The notes under the pieces were generated by a model. It was given only the letters and a program-made list of their open reading frames with translations. It had not been told where the DNA came from and did not search any database. From Syngnathus acus (taxonomy: Eukaryota > Chordata > Actinopteri > Syngnathiformes > Syngnathidae): DNA of 64,000 nucleotides. Location of the stretch: NCBI RefSeq assembly GCF_901709675.1, contig NC_051105.1:12012604-12076603 (forward strand), written 5' to 3'. Shown piece by piece: positions 1 through 11,020 of the stretch. How positions within the stretch are numbered: position 1 is the first letter of the stretch; each line of letters begins with the position of its first letter. Position numbers and translations under genes: made by a program.

Positions 1-2
1 CC

Positions 3-494
3 GGCTCTCCCAGTCCCAGCACGCTCACGCTACAGGCACGTGTCCAGCTTGCGGCGGGCGACCAGAACGTGGCAGCCCTGGTGGATTCCAGGGCGGAGGG
101 GAACATCATGGACATTTGCCTGGCACGTCAGTGGGGTATCGACTTCCTGCCTCTGAGCCCGTCCATTCCCGCACGTGCCATTGATGGCCGTCTGATCAGC
201 GAGGTGGATTTCGTGACGGAACCAGTTAAGTTACTGCTCTCCGGCAATCACCACGAGACCATCCAGTTTTTTCTTCTTTCCCTCCCAGGACAGCAGCTCA
301 TTCTGGGGCACCCTTGGTTGCGGCAGCACAACCCGGTGCTGGACTGGGAGGTGGGGGTTGTTCGGCAGTGGAGTGAACGCTGCCATCGGACGTGCCTGAG
401 GGCGGCCACCAGCCCACTCGGTAGAGCCCCGCCCAGGTACAGTCCCGACATCTCCACTGTACCAGCAGTGTATCACGAACTCAGAGGTTTTTAG
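3..494 (+). pseudogene. Gypsy aspartic protease region (end of gag-pol)
   Basis: Frame 3 is open from the first bases of the window, so the coding region continues off the left edge and the ATG at 69 is not a true start. The protease core reads LVDSRAEGNIMD near 78-113. The family's catalytic triplet is D-S/T-G, so the third position here is R instead of G. A second conserved piece, LILGHPWL, lies near 297-320. The frame ends at a stop at 492-494, and the homologous reading continues in frame 1, so there was a small indel just upstream. Called by family resemblance. Confidence 0.85.
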
Positions 495-2583
495 TAAAGC
501 CAGGGCCACTTCTCTTCCTCCACACCGGTCTTACGATTGCGCCGTCGACCTGTTGCCCGGCACCTTCCCTCCCAAGGGACGCGTCTACTCCCTGTCCGCT
601 CCTGAGCGCCGGGCTATGGAGGAATACATCCGGGAGTCCCTGGCGGCTGGTATCATACGGCCGTCCTCTTCACCTGCGGGAGCGGGGTTTTTCTTCGTGA
701 AGAAGAGGGAGGGCACGCTCCGCCCGTGCGTCGACTACCGGGGAATAAACGAGATCACTGTAAAGAACCGATACCCTCTGCCTCTTCTTTCTTCCGCCTT
801 CGAGAGCCTTCAGGGTGCCACCATCTTCACAAAGCTGGATCTTTGCAACGCCTACCACCTGATCCGCATCCGGGAGGGAGACGAGTGGAAGACGGCTTTC
901 AACACCCCGAGCGGACACTACGAGTACTTGGTGGTTCCGTTTGGGCTCACCAACGCCCCAGCGGTTTCCCAGTCCTTGATAAATGACGTGCTACGAGACA
1001 TGCTGGACAAATTCGTGTTCGTATATTTGGACGACATCCTCATCTTCTCCCGCTCGCTCCCTGAGCACATCAAGCATGTTCGGGCGGTGCTGCGCCGCCG
1101 CCTCCTGGAGAATTCGCTCTACGTGAAGTGCGAGTTCCACGCCTCCTCTGTCAGATTCCTCGGCTACGTGGTGCGTGAGGGAACCATCGAAATGGACCCT
1201 GGGAAGGTGCAAGCGGTCACGTCATGGCCTGTTCCCGAAACACGCAAGCGGCTGCAACGGTTCTTAGGTTTCGCAAACTTTTATCGCCGTTTTATCCGTG
1301 GATACAGCACGGTGGCCGCGCCCCTCACTGCCCTTCCCAGCCCCGCCTCCCCGTACAAATGGATGGAACGGGCAGAACAGGCATTTCAGGAGCTTAAGTG
1401 GAGGTTCACATCCGCTCCCATCCTCCAAGTCCCCGATCCCGACAGACAGTTCGTGGTCGAGGTGGACGCCTCGAACGTGGGTGTCGGGGCGGTGTTGTCC
1501 CAACGTAGCCGCCAAGACGATCGTCTCCACCCATGCGCCTTTTTTTCTCGCCGCTTGTCAGCCTCAGAATGGAACTATGACATCGGTAATCGGGAGCTCC
1601 TCGCCGTCAAGTTGGCCTTGGAGGAGTGGCGGCATTGGCTGGAGGGCGCCACCACTCCGTTCATTGTCTGGACCGACCACCGCAACTTGGAGTATCTGAG
1701 ATCGGCCAAGAGGCTGAACGCGAGACAAGCACGGTGGGCTCTGTTCTTTGACCGGTTTGAGTTCTCTCTTTCCTACAGACCGGGTTCCCGTAACGCGAAG
1801 GCGGACGCCCTGTCGCGTTTGTTTCCTGGTGGGGAGGAGGGACAGGGTCCACCTCCCACTATCCTCCCGAGCTCGGTTCGGGTGGCGGCTCTTTCATGGG
1901 AGATTGAACGCCAAGTGGAAGCCGCATCACGCGATCAACCCGGCCCCAGCAACTACCCGGAGGGTCGCCTGTTCGTCCCTGAAGGCCTGCGGTCGTCCGT
2001 CCTGCAATGGGCGCACGACTGTCATCCCGGAGCTGCACGCACGAGGTACGTGGTGGCACAGCGTTTCTGGTGGCCCACCTGGCAAGTGGACACCAGCGAT
2101 TACGTCAGAGCCTGCTCGATTTGTAACCGCTGTAAGACGTCTACTCGTCCTCCGGCCGGGCTGCTCCAACCCTTGCCGGTCCCCCAGCGTCCCTGGTCTC
2201 ACCTGTCAATCGACTTTGTCACGGGCCTCCCCCCCTCGGAGGGAAACACGGTGGTCCTCACGGTGGTGGACCGTTTCAGTAAGATGACGCACTTCATCCC
2301 TCTGCCTAAGCTCCCGTCTGCGAAGCAGACTGCGTCCATCATGGTGCGGGAGGTGTTTCGTCACCACGGTCTCCCACAGGACATCGTGTCAGACCGAGGT
2401 CCACAATTCGCTTCCACCTTCTGGGCGGAGTTCTGCCGACTCCTCGGCGCTACGGCCAGCCTCTCCTCGGGGTTTCACCCTCAGTCCAATGGTCAAGCGG
2501 AGCGCCTGAACCAGGAACTGGGCAGGTCCCTTCGATGCATGGCCGCCGGGGACCAGCGCGGGTGGGTCAGCTTCCTTGGGTAG
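490..2583 (+). pseudogene. Gypsy reverse transcriptase, RNase H and integrase
   Basis: This is a long frame of about 690 residues, open upstream of the first ATG at 553. Reverse transcriptase motifs are present: FTKLDL around 829-846 and the catalytic YLDD at 1024-1035. RNase H follows, with EVDAS near 1459-1473. The integrase zinc-binding region lies near 2010-2140; it starts HDCHPG and looks shortened between its histidines. The core then shows IDFVTG, SDRGPQF and GQAERLN, which supply the D, D and E residues. The frame stops at 2581-2583, while integrase homology continues in frame 3, so this copy carries a frameshift. Confidence 0.92.
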
Positions 2584-3101
2584 AGTACGCTCACAATTCC
2601 CTCCCCAGCTCGGCCACGGGACTTTCGCCTTTCCACTGCGTCTTCGGGTACCAGCCACCCTTGTTCGCCCACCAGGAGCGTGGTACGGCGTGCCCGTCGG
2701 CCCAGGCTTGTGTCCGCCGTTGTCATCAAGCCTGGGCGAGGGCCCGGATCGCTCTTCTCCGCTCTGTTTCAGGCTACGCCCGCCAGGCGAACAAGCGCCG
2801 GACGCCGGCTCCGGAGTACAGAGTGGGGCAGCGTGTGTGGCTCTCGACGCGGGATTTGCCGCTGCGAGCGGGATCCCGCAAGCTGGCGCCCCGCTTTGTT
2901 GGACCGTTCCCTATTCAGAAGGTGATTGGCCCGTCCGCCGTCCGTCTTCTCCTTCCAGAGTCCATGAGGGTTCACCCCACGTTCTACGTGTCCTGTGTGC
3001 GGCCCTTCTTTGAGAGCGTGTTGGCGCCGGCGCCCGTTCCGCCGCCGCCGCCCCAGCTCGTTGATGGGGGTCCGGCTTACGCTGTCCGCTCCTTGCTCTG
3101 A
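2535..3101 (+). pseudogene. Gypsy integrase C-terminal part
   Basis: Frame 3 resumes the integrase after the frameshift. [11 protein letters not shown] near 2571-2603 and FGYQPPLF near 2644-2667 are typical of fish gypsy integrases, followed by a basic DNA-binding tail with the [10 protein letters not shown] segment. The frame ends at TGA 3099-3101, directly before the chromodomain in the same frame. That makes the TGA a nonsense mutation or small indel rather than the natural end. Confidence 0.88.
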
Positions 3102-3330
3102 TCGCGGCGGCGCGGTCGTGGCCTCCAATACCTCGTGAATTGGGAGGGTTATGACGACGCACACCGCTCCTGGGTTCCGAGCCGCTGGCTACTCGACCGT
3201 TCGCTCATCACAGAGTTCCATCGCTGTCATCCGGACCAACCGGGTCCTCGGCGCGGGCGCCCGAGGAGGGACGAGGGGACCGGGGTGAGGGTCCGGGGTG
3301 GTCTTGTCCGCCGGTACCGGGGTCTTCTGC
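3102..3330 (+). pseudogene. Gypsy chromodomain and C-terminal tail
   Basis: In the same frame after the premature stop, the reading [19 protein letters not shown] matches the chromodomain found at the end of chromovirus integrases. There it helps direct integration to marked chromatin. An Arg/Gly/Pro-rich tail follows. The frame stays open to 3635, across the purine tract and into the LTR, so the natural stop is not clear. Confidence 0.85.
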
Positions 3331-3501
3331 TCCCGCGTCCGTCGATCCTGCGTCCGGCGAGGAGTCGGACGTTTCGGCGGAGTGCTGACCCCCCCGCCTG
3401 GTCGTCCGGGGGGTTGCTTTCCTTTTTTTTGTTGTTGTTTTTTGTTTTGTTTTGGTGTCTGGGGACGTCGGGGGCCGTCCCTTGTGGGGGGGGGGGGGTT
3501 C

Positions 3502-3813
3502 TGTCACGTGCTGGCGCCACCTGTGACAGGACCACGCCCCCCCTGTCAGTGGAATCGCCGCCACCTGCCACGGGCTCATGGACAGCGCTATATCAGCGCC
3601 GCCAGCGCAGACCCGAGTGTCAGTCTGTCCCGTGATGCTGCTTCGCTCATCTGTCCCTGAGAAACTGACTCACTTGACAATTCGGAGATCCCGCAGAATT
3701 GCTTGTTCCCCCCAGCCAGATCGCCGCTCCAGCGCCAGCTGTTCCCATCTTACCCCCCCCTACAATAAAGTCTCTGTCGCTACGCACTTGGCTGTACTGT
3801 CCGATCCCTTACA
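3502..3813 (+). repeat. 3' LTR of the gypsy element
   Basis: The segment begins TGTCACG immediately after the G-rich purine tract and ends CCCTTACA, giving TG...CA termini. It holds a TATA-like GCTATAT at 3587-3593 and a polyadenylation signal AATAAA at 3764-3769. At about 312 bp it fits the family. The partner 5' LTR is off the window, so target duplication and age cannot be checked here. Confidence 0.85.
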
Positions 3814-4286
3814 AATGCGCTGGTCATAAACAAGAACCACTATTTTACAGTGGAACATTTGTGCTGGGATGGAACCTCCAAGCTATAGGTTGGAAGACAA
3901 CCACTCGACACTGAGCCACGCCACCCCCAGTATGGTCAACGTGGTCCTCTGTTTGTTTACAAATTTGAAAATGGAGAAGGTCTGCAGTAACTTGGCTGAA
4001 AGAGAGTGTCACTCGGAATTTACAAGCCAATCCAATGACGTGATATGCATGTCAGGAGGTTATACTGGAAGAGGATATGTTTAATACAAATTGCACATTC
4101 TTTATAGCCCATGAGCCAGTTGAAATATGGGTATCAAGCGACTGAATATACACCACTGTTTTTTACAGCGTCGCTTGACATCTAAAATGTCAGAAAATGT
4201 CAAGCAGCCATAGTAGCGTCTTAATACCGCTTCCATTTTAAAATATATCAGTCAGTATACGTATATGTACAATACAATACAATACA
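3814..4286. other. No gene seen
   Basis: AT-rich unique-looking sequence between the gypsy LTR and a degenerate SINE. The short open frames have no recognisable domain, and a short AATAC run occurs near 4263-4285. Confidence 0.5.
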
Positions 4287-4556
4287 TTCATCATCTGAAC
4301 AACTGACTTCGTGCAGTAGGCAGGGTACACCCTGAACTGAACACCATTCAAGCTTACACTCACATGGGCAATTTGGAATGGACAAGCGGCCAACCATGCA
4401 TGTTTTCGGAATGTGAGAGGAAACCAGAGTCCCTGGAGAAAACCCATAAAGGCATGGGGACAACATGCAAACTGCACAGAGGAAGGCTGAAATTGAACAG
4501 ACAACCGTTGAACTGTGAGGCGTACGTGTTAACCAGTCAACCACTATGCCTCCCAT
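4287..4556 (-). repeat. ATGG-tail SINE family, degenerate copy
   Basis: On the minus strand this aligns by eye with the complete copy at 45425-45748, from the CCTCACAGTT-like head to the AACTGGTTGCC-like body. Divergence is high. The family also occurs at 19465, 21281, 28750, 34741, 35074, 39460, 40302 and 45425. Confidence 0.75.
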
Positions 4557-4607
4557 AATACTATCCAACTTTATTTATAAAGCGTATTTCAGAACAGCTG
4601 CATCTTG

Positions 4608-4719
4608 TGATGGATCGGAATGGAGCAGGGCGACTAAGTGCAGCTTGGACCAGGGTTTATTGAAGAGAACAAACTAACAGACTCGGCAAACTGACATGAC
4701 TTAACAAAACAATAACTAG
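4608..4719 (-). repeat. LTR fragment, same family as 6608-6979
   Basis: About 110 bp nearly identical to the left end of the complete LTR at 6608-6979, including the minus-strand AATAAACCC polyadenylation segment. It breaks at ACTAGA, exactly where a hAT terminus begins at 4720, so the LTR was interrupted by the hAT insertion. Confidence 0.8.
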
Positions 4720-5707
4720 ACCAGGGGTGGGCAAACTTTTTGACTTGCGGGCCGAATTGGGTTCTAAATTTTGACCGGGGGGCCGAACCAGGAGCAGATG
4801 GATGTAGTGTTTGTGTGAAGTAATATAAATGACATGTAAAGGTCATTGCATAAAAGGTTTTTACTTTTAGTAGATACTAAAGCATGGATATTAAAAAAAG
4901 CTTTTTGAAAACAAATGCATTTATTAACAGCATTAAAAAAATATTTCACCAAAAAACTACTATCAGTGATTCTTATTAAATACGACACTGTTATGATGAA
5001 TAACATTTTCCATCACTTCAGCGCCTGCAGGTCAGATTTATGAAATATGTTTATCTAATGAGGCGAAATCACATCCAACGGCAAACATTCTGACCAAATA
5101 CATCATCTTGAAGAATCAGTGAAAGAATATATCTAAATAAAGTAATAAAGAAATCAATAGTATTGTTGGTTTCTCTTTTTTGCTAGTGCATCATAGTCTG
5201 GAGTAAAATTGGTTGTGGTAATTCTTAGGATAGAGCCGAGGTGTCGGTCCGTTAACCTAGATCTGTGACGGGCTTTGTTGACGTTCATGTGGCTGAACGT
5301 CTTCTCACACACGTAGGTCGAGCCAAATTGTCCACTCTTTTTTAACATTCGGCACTCAGTGTCCACCTTTCTTTTCTTCGGGCCACTCATTTTAATGGAA
5401 GGATTCCAGGGGAAAGTTTGTGGGTGGCATTAGCGTAAAACTGTATCTGAAAACTCAGCGCGCGAATTACGAGAATATTGACGTCACAGCCTACACTCGA
5501 AATTCGGCACTGATAGATGAAATTACTACGCACTACTGAGTACGCACACGCACTTGTGAGTGTGCACCGAGCTTTCTGACACGGCTCCCGGGAGTAAATG
5601 CGCGGGCGGGCGCTTCCCCATCTACTGGGGAAACATAGTAATTGCAGGGAAAATGACCCAAAAAAAAATTAATAATACAATTTATTCAGGTTTGGCGGGC
5701 CGGATTA
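4720..5707 (-). mobile_element. Internally deleted hAT transposon, right end lost
   Basis: The left terminus CCAGGGGTGGGCAAACT and the adjoining GGGCCG-rich sequence are typical hAT ends. The interior carries a deleted transposase at 5154-5390. The last ~90 bp (5620-5707) match 62572-62660 almost base for base. That second copy continues to a proper terminus at 62709, whereas here the sequence is cut at 5708 by the minisatellite-bearing arm. Confidence 0.85.
5154..5390 (-). pseudogene. hAT transposase, N-terminus fused to C-terminus by deletion
   Basis: This intact 78-codon frame starts MSGPKKRKVDTECR, the usual start of a GTF2IRD2/ZBED-like hAT transposase. It jumps after about 17 residues to the C-terminal dimerisation segment, with the landmarks YVCEKTFSHMN, NKARHRSRLTD and ALAKKRN. 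Everything between, including the catalytic core, is missing. It cannot be a transposase. Whether the short product is made is unknown. Confidence 0.8.
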
Positions 5708-6607
5708 AACGCACCAGTCCAACTGACCTCACTGGTCTGTGGCAAAGTCTGAACCGCAATCGGCGGCAACTCTGGAACATAACCGCAATCGGCGGCAACT
5801 CGGGGACATGAACCGCAATCGGCGGCAACTCGGGGACATAAACCGCAATCGGCGGCAACTCGGGGACATAAACCGCAATCGGCGGCAACTCCGGGACATG
5901 AACCGCAATCGGTGGCAACTCCTGGACATGAACCGCAATCGGCGGCATCTCAGGGACATGAACCGCAATCGGCAGCAACTCGGGGACATGAACTGCAAAC
6001 GGCGGCAACTCGGGGACAGAACCGCAAACGGCGGCAACTCGGGGACGGAACCGCAAAAGGCTGCAACACGGAAAGCAGAGCCGCGCTCTGCGGCAAATGG
6101 AGAGTCTGAACCGCAATCGGCGGCATACGGAAAGTCAGAGCCGCAATCGGCGGCATTTGGAAGTCCGGACCGCGATCAGCGGCATTCGGAAGGCGGAGCT
6201 GTGGCAGCAGCAAGAGCCACCACGCGCCGCAGCAGTGGGAGTGGGGCCAGGGACGATCGCGGGTCCGGCGCAGCTGGCTTGAAATCTGGCGACGCCCGCG
6301 GGTCCTGCGACGCTGGGGTGGAGCCCGATGGCGGCCGCGAGTCTGATGGCGCTGGGAGGCTCTCAGATGGCGGCCGCAGAGCCAGTGTCGCTGGAGCGAA
6401 GTCCGACGGTGGCCGTGGAGCTGCTGACGCCAGAAGCACTCCAATGGCAGCCGAGGGTCCGGCGTCGCGGGATCGAAGTCCGATGGCGGCTGCGGAGCCC
6501 ATGACGCTGGAACAAGCTCGGACGACGAACGTGGATCGGGCGTCGCGGACGGGAGCTGTTGGTGGAGGGGGGTCCAAGCACTGGTCGCTGTAGTGGTCGG
6601 ATCATTC
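5708..6607 (+). repeat. Arm with 30-bp coding minisatellite (EPQSAA-type), plus orientation
   Basis: From about 5751 to 6040 the sequence is a tandem array with a 30-bp period, so its 10-residue unit keeps frame. An open frame of 284 codons runs 5739-6593 and becomes degenerate EPQSAA-like, then Ala/Gly/Arg/Ser-rich, ending near GGGGSKHWSL. The head (ACTGGTCTGTGGCAAAG near 5731) and tail (GTGGTCGGAT near 6593) recur in inverted orientation at 8290-7600. The function is unknown, and I would not call the frame a gene without expression evidence. Confidence 0.7.
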
Positions 6608-6979
6608 TGTCATGGGATCGGATGGAGCAGGGCGACCAAATGCAGCTTGGACCAGGGTTTATTGGAGGAACTCAAAAACAGACTCGGCAAACTGACATGA
6701 CTTAACAAAATAACTAGAGGACTAACAGACAGGGACGTGACACAAAGGACGTGAAGACATTAAACGACAACAGGAACCAAAAAGACATCAAGACAACAAC
6801 AACACAATGATCCGACGGGGCGTGAGGGGCAGACAGGACTTATGTACACGACAGGTAACAAGAGGCAGGTGAGAATAATCAAACTAATCATGGGCACACA
6901 GGAGGGGAGGAGCGAGCGCACAGACAGAAACCATGACAACAGAGACGTAGTAGAACGGCTGGGGACAAGACGTGACACA
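6608..6979 (-). repeat. Complete LTR-like element, minus orientation
   Basis: The unit has TG...CA ends (TGTCATGGG at 6608, GACGTGACACA ending 6979). On the minus strand it runs from TGTGTCACGTC through a TACATAAG box to AATAAACCC near the far end, which is the layout of an LTR. Partial copies lie at 4608-4719 and 7388-7612. No internal region with pol is attached, so this is a solo LTR or a remnant. Confidence 0.7.
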
Positions 6980-7387
6980 TCTGCCAAAAGGCTTTACATG
7001 TAACATGATGGTACAACCACGACGATAATGAGAACAGTAAATTAAAACACAAATTAGAGACACTAAAGTGGATGGAACATTAGCATGATAGGTCTATATG
7101 TGAAAATTATGTCAGCAGTAAAAGTGTTAAAACATATAACTAAATCAACTTGGCATTGCTGTATTCAAAACAAAGTGATATCAATAGTAATGCAAACTTT
7201 GTTTATTTGCTATTTCTTCCAGTTTATTTGTTATTGCTGTATTCAAATCATAGCTGTATTCAAATCACATTAAAACTTCCAGTTTACTTTTTATTGCTGT
7301 ATTCAAATCATATGTTATCCTGGTCAAATTTCAGTTTTCTTTTGTTTCTCTCTTCATGATTATGGTAGTATTATAGGTATGGGTAGT
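6980..7387. other. AT-rich spacer with short local repeats
   Basis: No gene is seen. The motif ATTGCTGTATTCAAA recurs at about 7156, 7231 and 7291, with a shared CTTCCAGTTTA segment, indicating local tandem duplication. Confidence 0.5.
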
Positions 7388-7612
7388 GTCAGGATAGGAA
7401 TGGAGCAGGGCAACCAAATGCAGCTTGGACTAGGGTTTATTTAGGGAAAAGGGAATTGGAATGGAGCATTAAGGGAAACAGACAGGAACTGTCAAACTAA
7501 TCTAACATCATCACAAAACACCAACATGACTGACTGACCGACAGGGAGGGCAAACAGAAAACGACCGAGGGAAAAACAGAAAGACAGGAACAACGAGAGA
7601 CAGAATAATCCG
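7388..7612 (-). repeat. LTR fragment joined to the inverted arm
   Basis: Related to the outer ~200 bp of the LTR at 6608-6979 in the same orientation, including the AATAAACCC block. On the minus strand the arm at 8300-7613 runs straight into it. Confidence 0.65.
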
Positions 7613-8300
7613 ACCACTTCAGCGACCAGCGTCTGGACCAACCTCCTCCACCAGCTCCCGTCCGCAATGCCGGATCCACGCCCATCGCCGGAGCTCTTGC
7701 CAGTGGCGCCGGACTCGCGGCCGCCATCGGGATCCACCTTTGCGCCACCGGACCAGTGAACGTCGCCGGACCGGCGGCTGTCACCGGACCCGCGGCCGTC
7801 ATCGGACTTCGTGCCAGCAACGCCGGACCCGCGGCCGTCGCCGGACTTCGAGCCAGCTGCGCCTTACCCCGCTCCCACTGCTGCAACACGTGGTGGCTCC
7901 TGCTGCTGCGCACAGCGCTGACTCCGCGAATGCCACCGATTGCGGCCCCGCCTCCCGCATGCCGCCGATTGCAGCAATGACTCCACGAATGCCGCCGAGT
8001 GCGGTCCTGACTCCCCCGAATGCCGCCGAGTGCGGTCCTGACTTCCCCGAATGCCGCCGAGTGCGGTCCTGACTCCCTGAATGCCGCCGATTGCGGCGTG
8101 GACTCCCTGAATGCCGCCGATTGCGGCGTGGACTCCCTGAATGCCGCCGATTGTGGCATGGACTCTCCGAATGCTGCTGATTGCGGTTCTGTTTCCCCTT
8201 TGCCGCTGTGCGCGGGGAAGACTTTGCTGCTGCCGGTTCGAGCTTTGCCACAGACCAGTGCGGTCATTTGGACTTGTGCGCTCAGTGATGAGGCTTTCTG
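7613..8300 (-). repeat. Second EPQSAA-type arm, inverted
   Basis: On the minus strand this shows the same head, the same 30-bp period (for example CTGAATGCCGCCGATTGCGG repeated from about 8078) and the same tail as 5708-6607. A long minus frame, 8543-7497 (348 codons), reads PQSAAFRES units, a Pro/Ala-rich stretch, then GGGWSRRWSLKWSD, and continues into the LTR fragment. With the plus arm it forms a large imperfect inverted repeat around the LTR at 6608-6979. Confidence 0.7.
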
Positions 8301-8498
8301 CGGACCGTGTCGGCTGGCCCGCCGTGCAGCGAGGAAGCTCTCTGATCGCCACTGGCCACGTTCGCCGGTCTGTGTGTGTCGATTTCGGATAAATAACTGA
8401 GTGTGGCTGCTTAAAACACTTAATTTTTGGAATAGGCGACAAAGGTAGTCATCCCCATATGTGGACTTCAGGGGAAATCTAAGTTGAATACATAACCC

Positions 8499-8624
8499 AG
8501 GGGTGTCCAAACGTTTTTCAATGAGGGCCACATACATAACCATATACGTAGGAGGGGGTGGGCCACTTACTAGAAATTAGGTATATAGGCTTAAGTGTAT
8601 TAAAGTTAGAAAAATAAATTAAAA
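8499..8624 (+). mobile_element. hAT terminus fragment
   Basis: CCCAGGGGTGTCCAAACG followed by GAGGGCCACAT is a typical fish hAT end. The matching other end is not seen; the fragment is cut by the LINE at 8625. Confidence 0.65.
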
Positions 8625-9360
8625 GTGCGGGATCAAATCTGTTGAAGAACAGATTGAGTTCATCCGCACAGTCCTTGTCCCCACCAGCTGGTTTCCGATC
8701 AACCCCTTTAACCATGGCCCGAGATGGATTGCAGACCCCTCCAGATGTTCCTTGCGTTGTTAAGCTCCATTTGCTTCTCTAGCCTCCTCCCGTAGTTCTC
8801 CTTCCCCTTCCTGATCTTCAGCCGGAGTTCCTTCTGGACTCTACGCAGCTCCACCACGTCCCCCGAACCAAAGGCTCTCTTCTTCTCATTAAGCAGAGCC
8901 TTAATCTCAGAGGACACCCAGGGTTTGTTGTTGGGAAAACACCGGACCAACTTGGAGGGCACAGTGGTCTCCACACAGAAATTAATGTAGTCCATAATGC
9001 AGTAGGTCACGCTGTCAATGTCACTGCCATGGGGGCTACAGAGAGCTTCCCAGTCTGTATTCTCAAAGCAGTCTCTGAGCCTGGCAGTAGATTCCTCAGA
9101 CCACAAAATCACAGACCTCCTCTCAGGTGGACGCTGTTTCACCACCGGGGTGTAGTCTGCGACCAGATGGACGAGGTTGTCATCCGAGCGCCCTAGTGGG
9201 GGGAGAGGGAATGAGGTGTATGCATCCTTGACATTAGCATACAACAGGTCCAAAGTTCTATTGTTTCTGGTGTGGCAATTGACATATTGCGTAAAGGTGG
9301 GGAGGGAAGAGGCCAGGGAAGCATGATTGAAGTCCCCGGAGATGATGAGGAGGAGATGAT
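8625..9360 (-). pseudogene. Rex1-like LINE fragment: endonuclease end and linker
   Basis: On the minus strand, a continuous frame from about 9345 to 8708 reads ISGDFNHASL (endonuclease), then GRSDDNLVHL, where the family normally has SDHN. The linker before the reverse transcriptase follows, with the landmarks FPNNKPWVSSEIKALL and LRRVQKELRLKIRKGK. It stops before the reverse transcriptase. The family is judged from resemblance to fish Rex1/jockey-like LINEs; the clade is less certain than the LINE call. Confidence 0.8.
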
Positions 9361-10100
9361 TCTGATTGATTTATTCATAAAAAGCTTTGGTAGCTCATTC
9401 TCAGAATAGCAGCCTCAGATTTCTTCTTAGACATAAGATTTACTGTTCAGAGAAAAAAACAATAAAGGGGAAAATGGGACGGGGATATTTCAAGCTTGTT
9501 AAATATTTAAGTTATTAGGCTTAGCATCATACCTATTGATGTTCGTTTGAAATGGTTATCAACAATAACAGACTGAACTGGACTTAAAAACAGAAGCGTA
9601 TATAATTTTTGTAAATTATTCTGGTGCGTATCAGCTGCGCTCGGTATGTAAATCAGGCCATCCAGCTGCGGTGATACGATGGCACTCGTGCCAAAAATCT
9701 GGACAAACGTCACTTGATCAAGGAGCAAATCCACATCAGATGAGATCAGATGACTGTGTGTGCACTATGCACAGCGGTGTGTACTCTATGTGGTAACAAG
9801 AAAAACGCAAGAACATAGTGGGGAAAAAATAGGCTAGTAACAGAATTGATGTGCATTATTGTTATTTGAAATATTCACTCTCCCAATGTCTCTGAAATTT
9901 CCTGCACTCGCTTTTTAAATTTTGGTTCGTTGGTTCTGCCATGTTTAGTATCTTTGGGTAAATTTCTTCTTCGTCTACTTTTGTCCTTTTTTGGTGGCAA
10001 TCCATATGAAAAAACAAGCAAGTGGTGGAAGGAAGCGGTGACTTATTACCTTGCTATTTTAGCTAGCTTATATTACATGTTCCCCACAGGGTAAATTGTC
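9361..10100. other. No gene seen
   Basis: AT-rich sequence between two LINE fossils. I recognise no exon, TIR or tandem array. Confidence 0.45.
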
Positions 10101-10118
10101 CAAAATGTGCAAAATAGT

Positions 10119-11020
10119 CTAAAAGTATTTGACCACACTGTTTTTACTGCAGCCACAGAATCCAATAATGCCATACGTTATGGCAACATGAGTGGAGCCA
10201 AGATCCTCTGTGTTGGAAGATGGAACACAAAGCTGATCAAAGGTAGCAGAGAACCGACTAGCAGTAAAACGGTTACAAATTGTACGGCTGCATTTGCCAG
10301 CAGTAGGTTCAACAGCAGCACAGGAAACCACTACACCAAACACCACAGTCAAATGAATGGAAATCACATTTTCCAACACTTTCCAAATTGGAACCTGTAG
10401 ACCCTTAAGCAAGGACAAGATATAAAGTATGTCCTTGCTTGTGAGTAGGGCCAGACACACTGCTCTTAATCTTTAGCTGATGTTTTTTTGGGGCAGAACA
10501 CATGATTAATCAAATTCTCCATGAATAGGATGTGATCATATACTGTAACATGCTTTCAGCAAGATTATTTGCAGTCATTTAGAAACTCCTGGCTGTATTT
10601 GGGAGGACGGTAAATGACAGCACCGATCACAGGAACAGCCACACCAATTTAAAAGAAAGTGTCACCGTTTACATTTAAAATTATTTTTAAAAATAGTAGC
10701 CTTTCCTCTACCACAAAACGAAGTTCTTCGAGTGTCCAAGTAAGAACATGCAGGCAGTAAAATTTCAAGCATCGCACTTCGCTCACGGGTGCCAGTCCAA
10801 GTCTCCATCAGGCAGAGGAAATCCATTGGAAAGATAAACAATTTGTTTGTCAATCACCAGGCGATTAACAACGCCATCCTTGTGAGAGCAGCAGGAGTGC
10901 GTGACTCTTCTGTTGGGCGAGCTCTGTGAAGGTCCCTCAAAAACTGATCCACGCCGCATCGGGGGACGCACGCACAACAGCACAGCCTCCATAGGAGAGA
11001 CGATTGGTAGAAGGCAGGAG
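10119..11020 (-). pseudogene. L2-like LINE fossil, endonuclease region
   Basis: Minus-strand pieces in shifting frames read MDFLCLMETWTG and EILLPACSYLD (10820-10730), which resemble the start of an L2 endonuclease. ICNRFTASRFSATFDQLC and SNTEDLGS (about 10290-10200) resemble the linker between endonuclease and reverse transcriptase. There are many stops and no reverse transcriptase. This is an old, heavily decayed insertion. Confidence 0.6.

Larger units (their letters stand above)
1..3813 (+). mobile_element. Ty3/gypsy chromovirus-type LTR retrotransposon, 3' part
   Basis: The order protease, reverse transcriptase, RNase H, integrase, chromodomain, purine tract, LTR is that of a Ty3/gypsy chromovirus common in fish. 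The gag and 5' LTR lie off the left edge. The copy is decayed: it has a frameshift near 483-494, another near 2560-2575, an in-frame stop at 3099-3101, and a changed protease active-site triplet. It therefore cannot be autonomous. The purine tract is a G-run at 3486-3498, just before the LTR at 3502. Confidence 0.93.

Noticed and set aside
5751-6060. A CRISPR-like array of ~30-bp repeats
   Set aside because: The units are contiguous with no unique spacers, the period is 30 bp throughout, the repeats are coding in frame, and the genome is a vertebrate's. It is a minisatellite.
10107-10400. A 97-codon plus-strand gene
   Set aside because: The minus strand of this stretch resembles L2 LINE linker sequence, and the plus frame has no domain.
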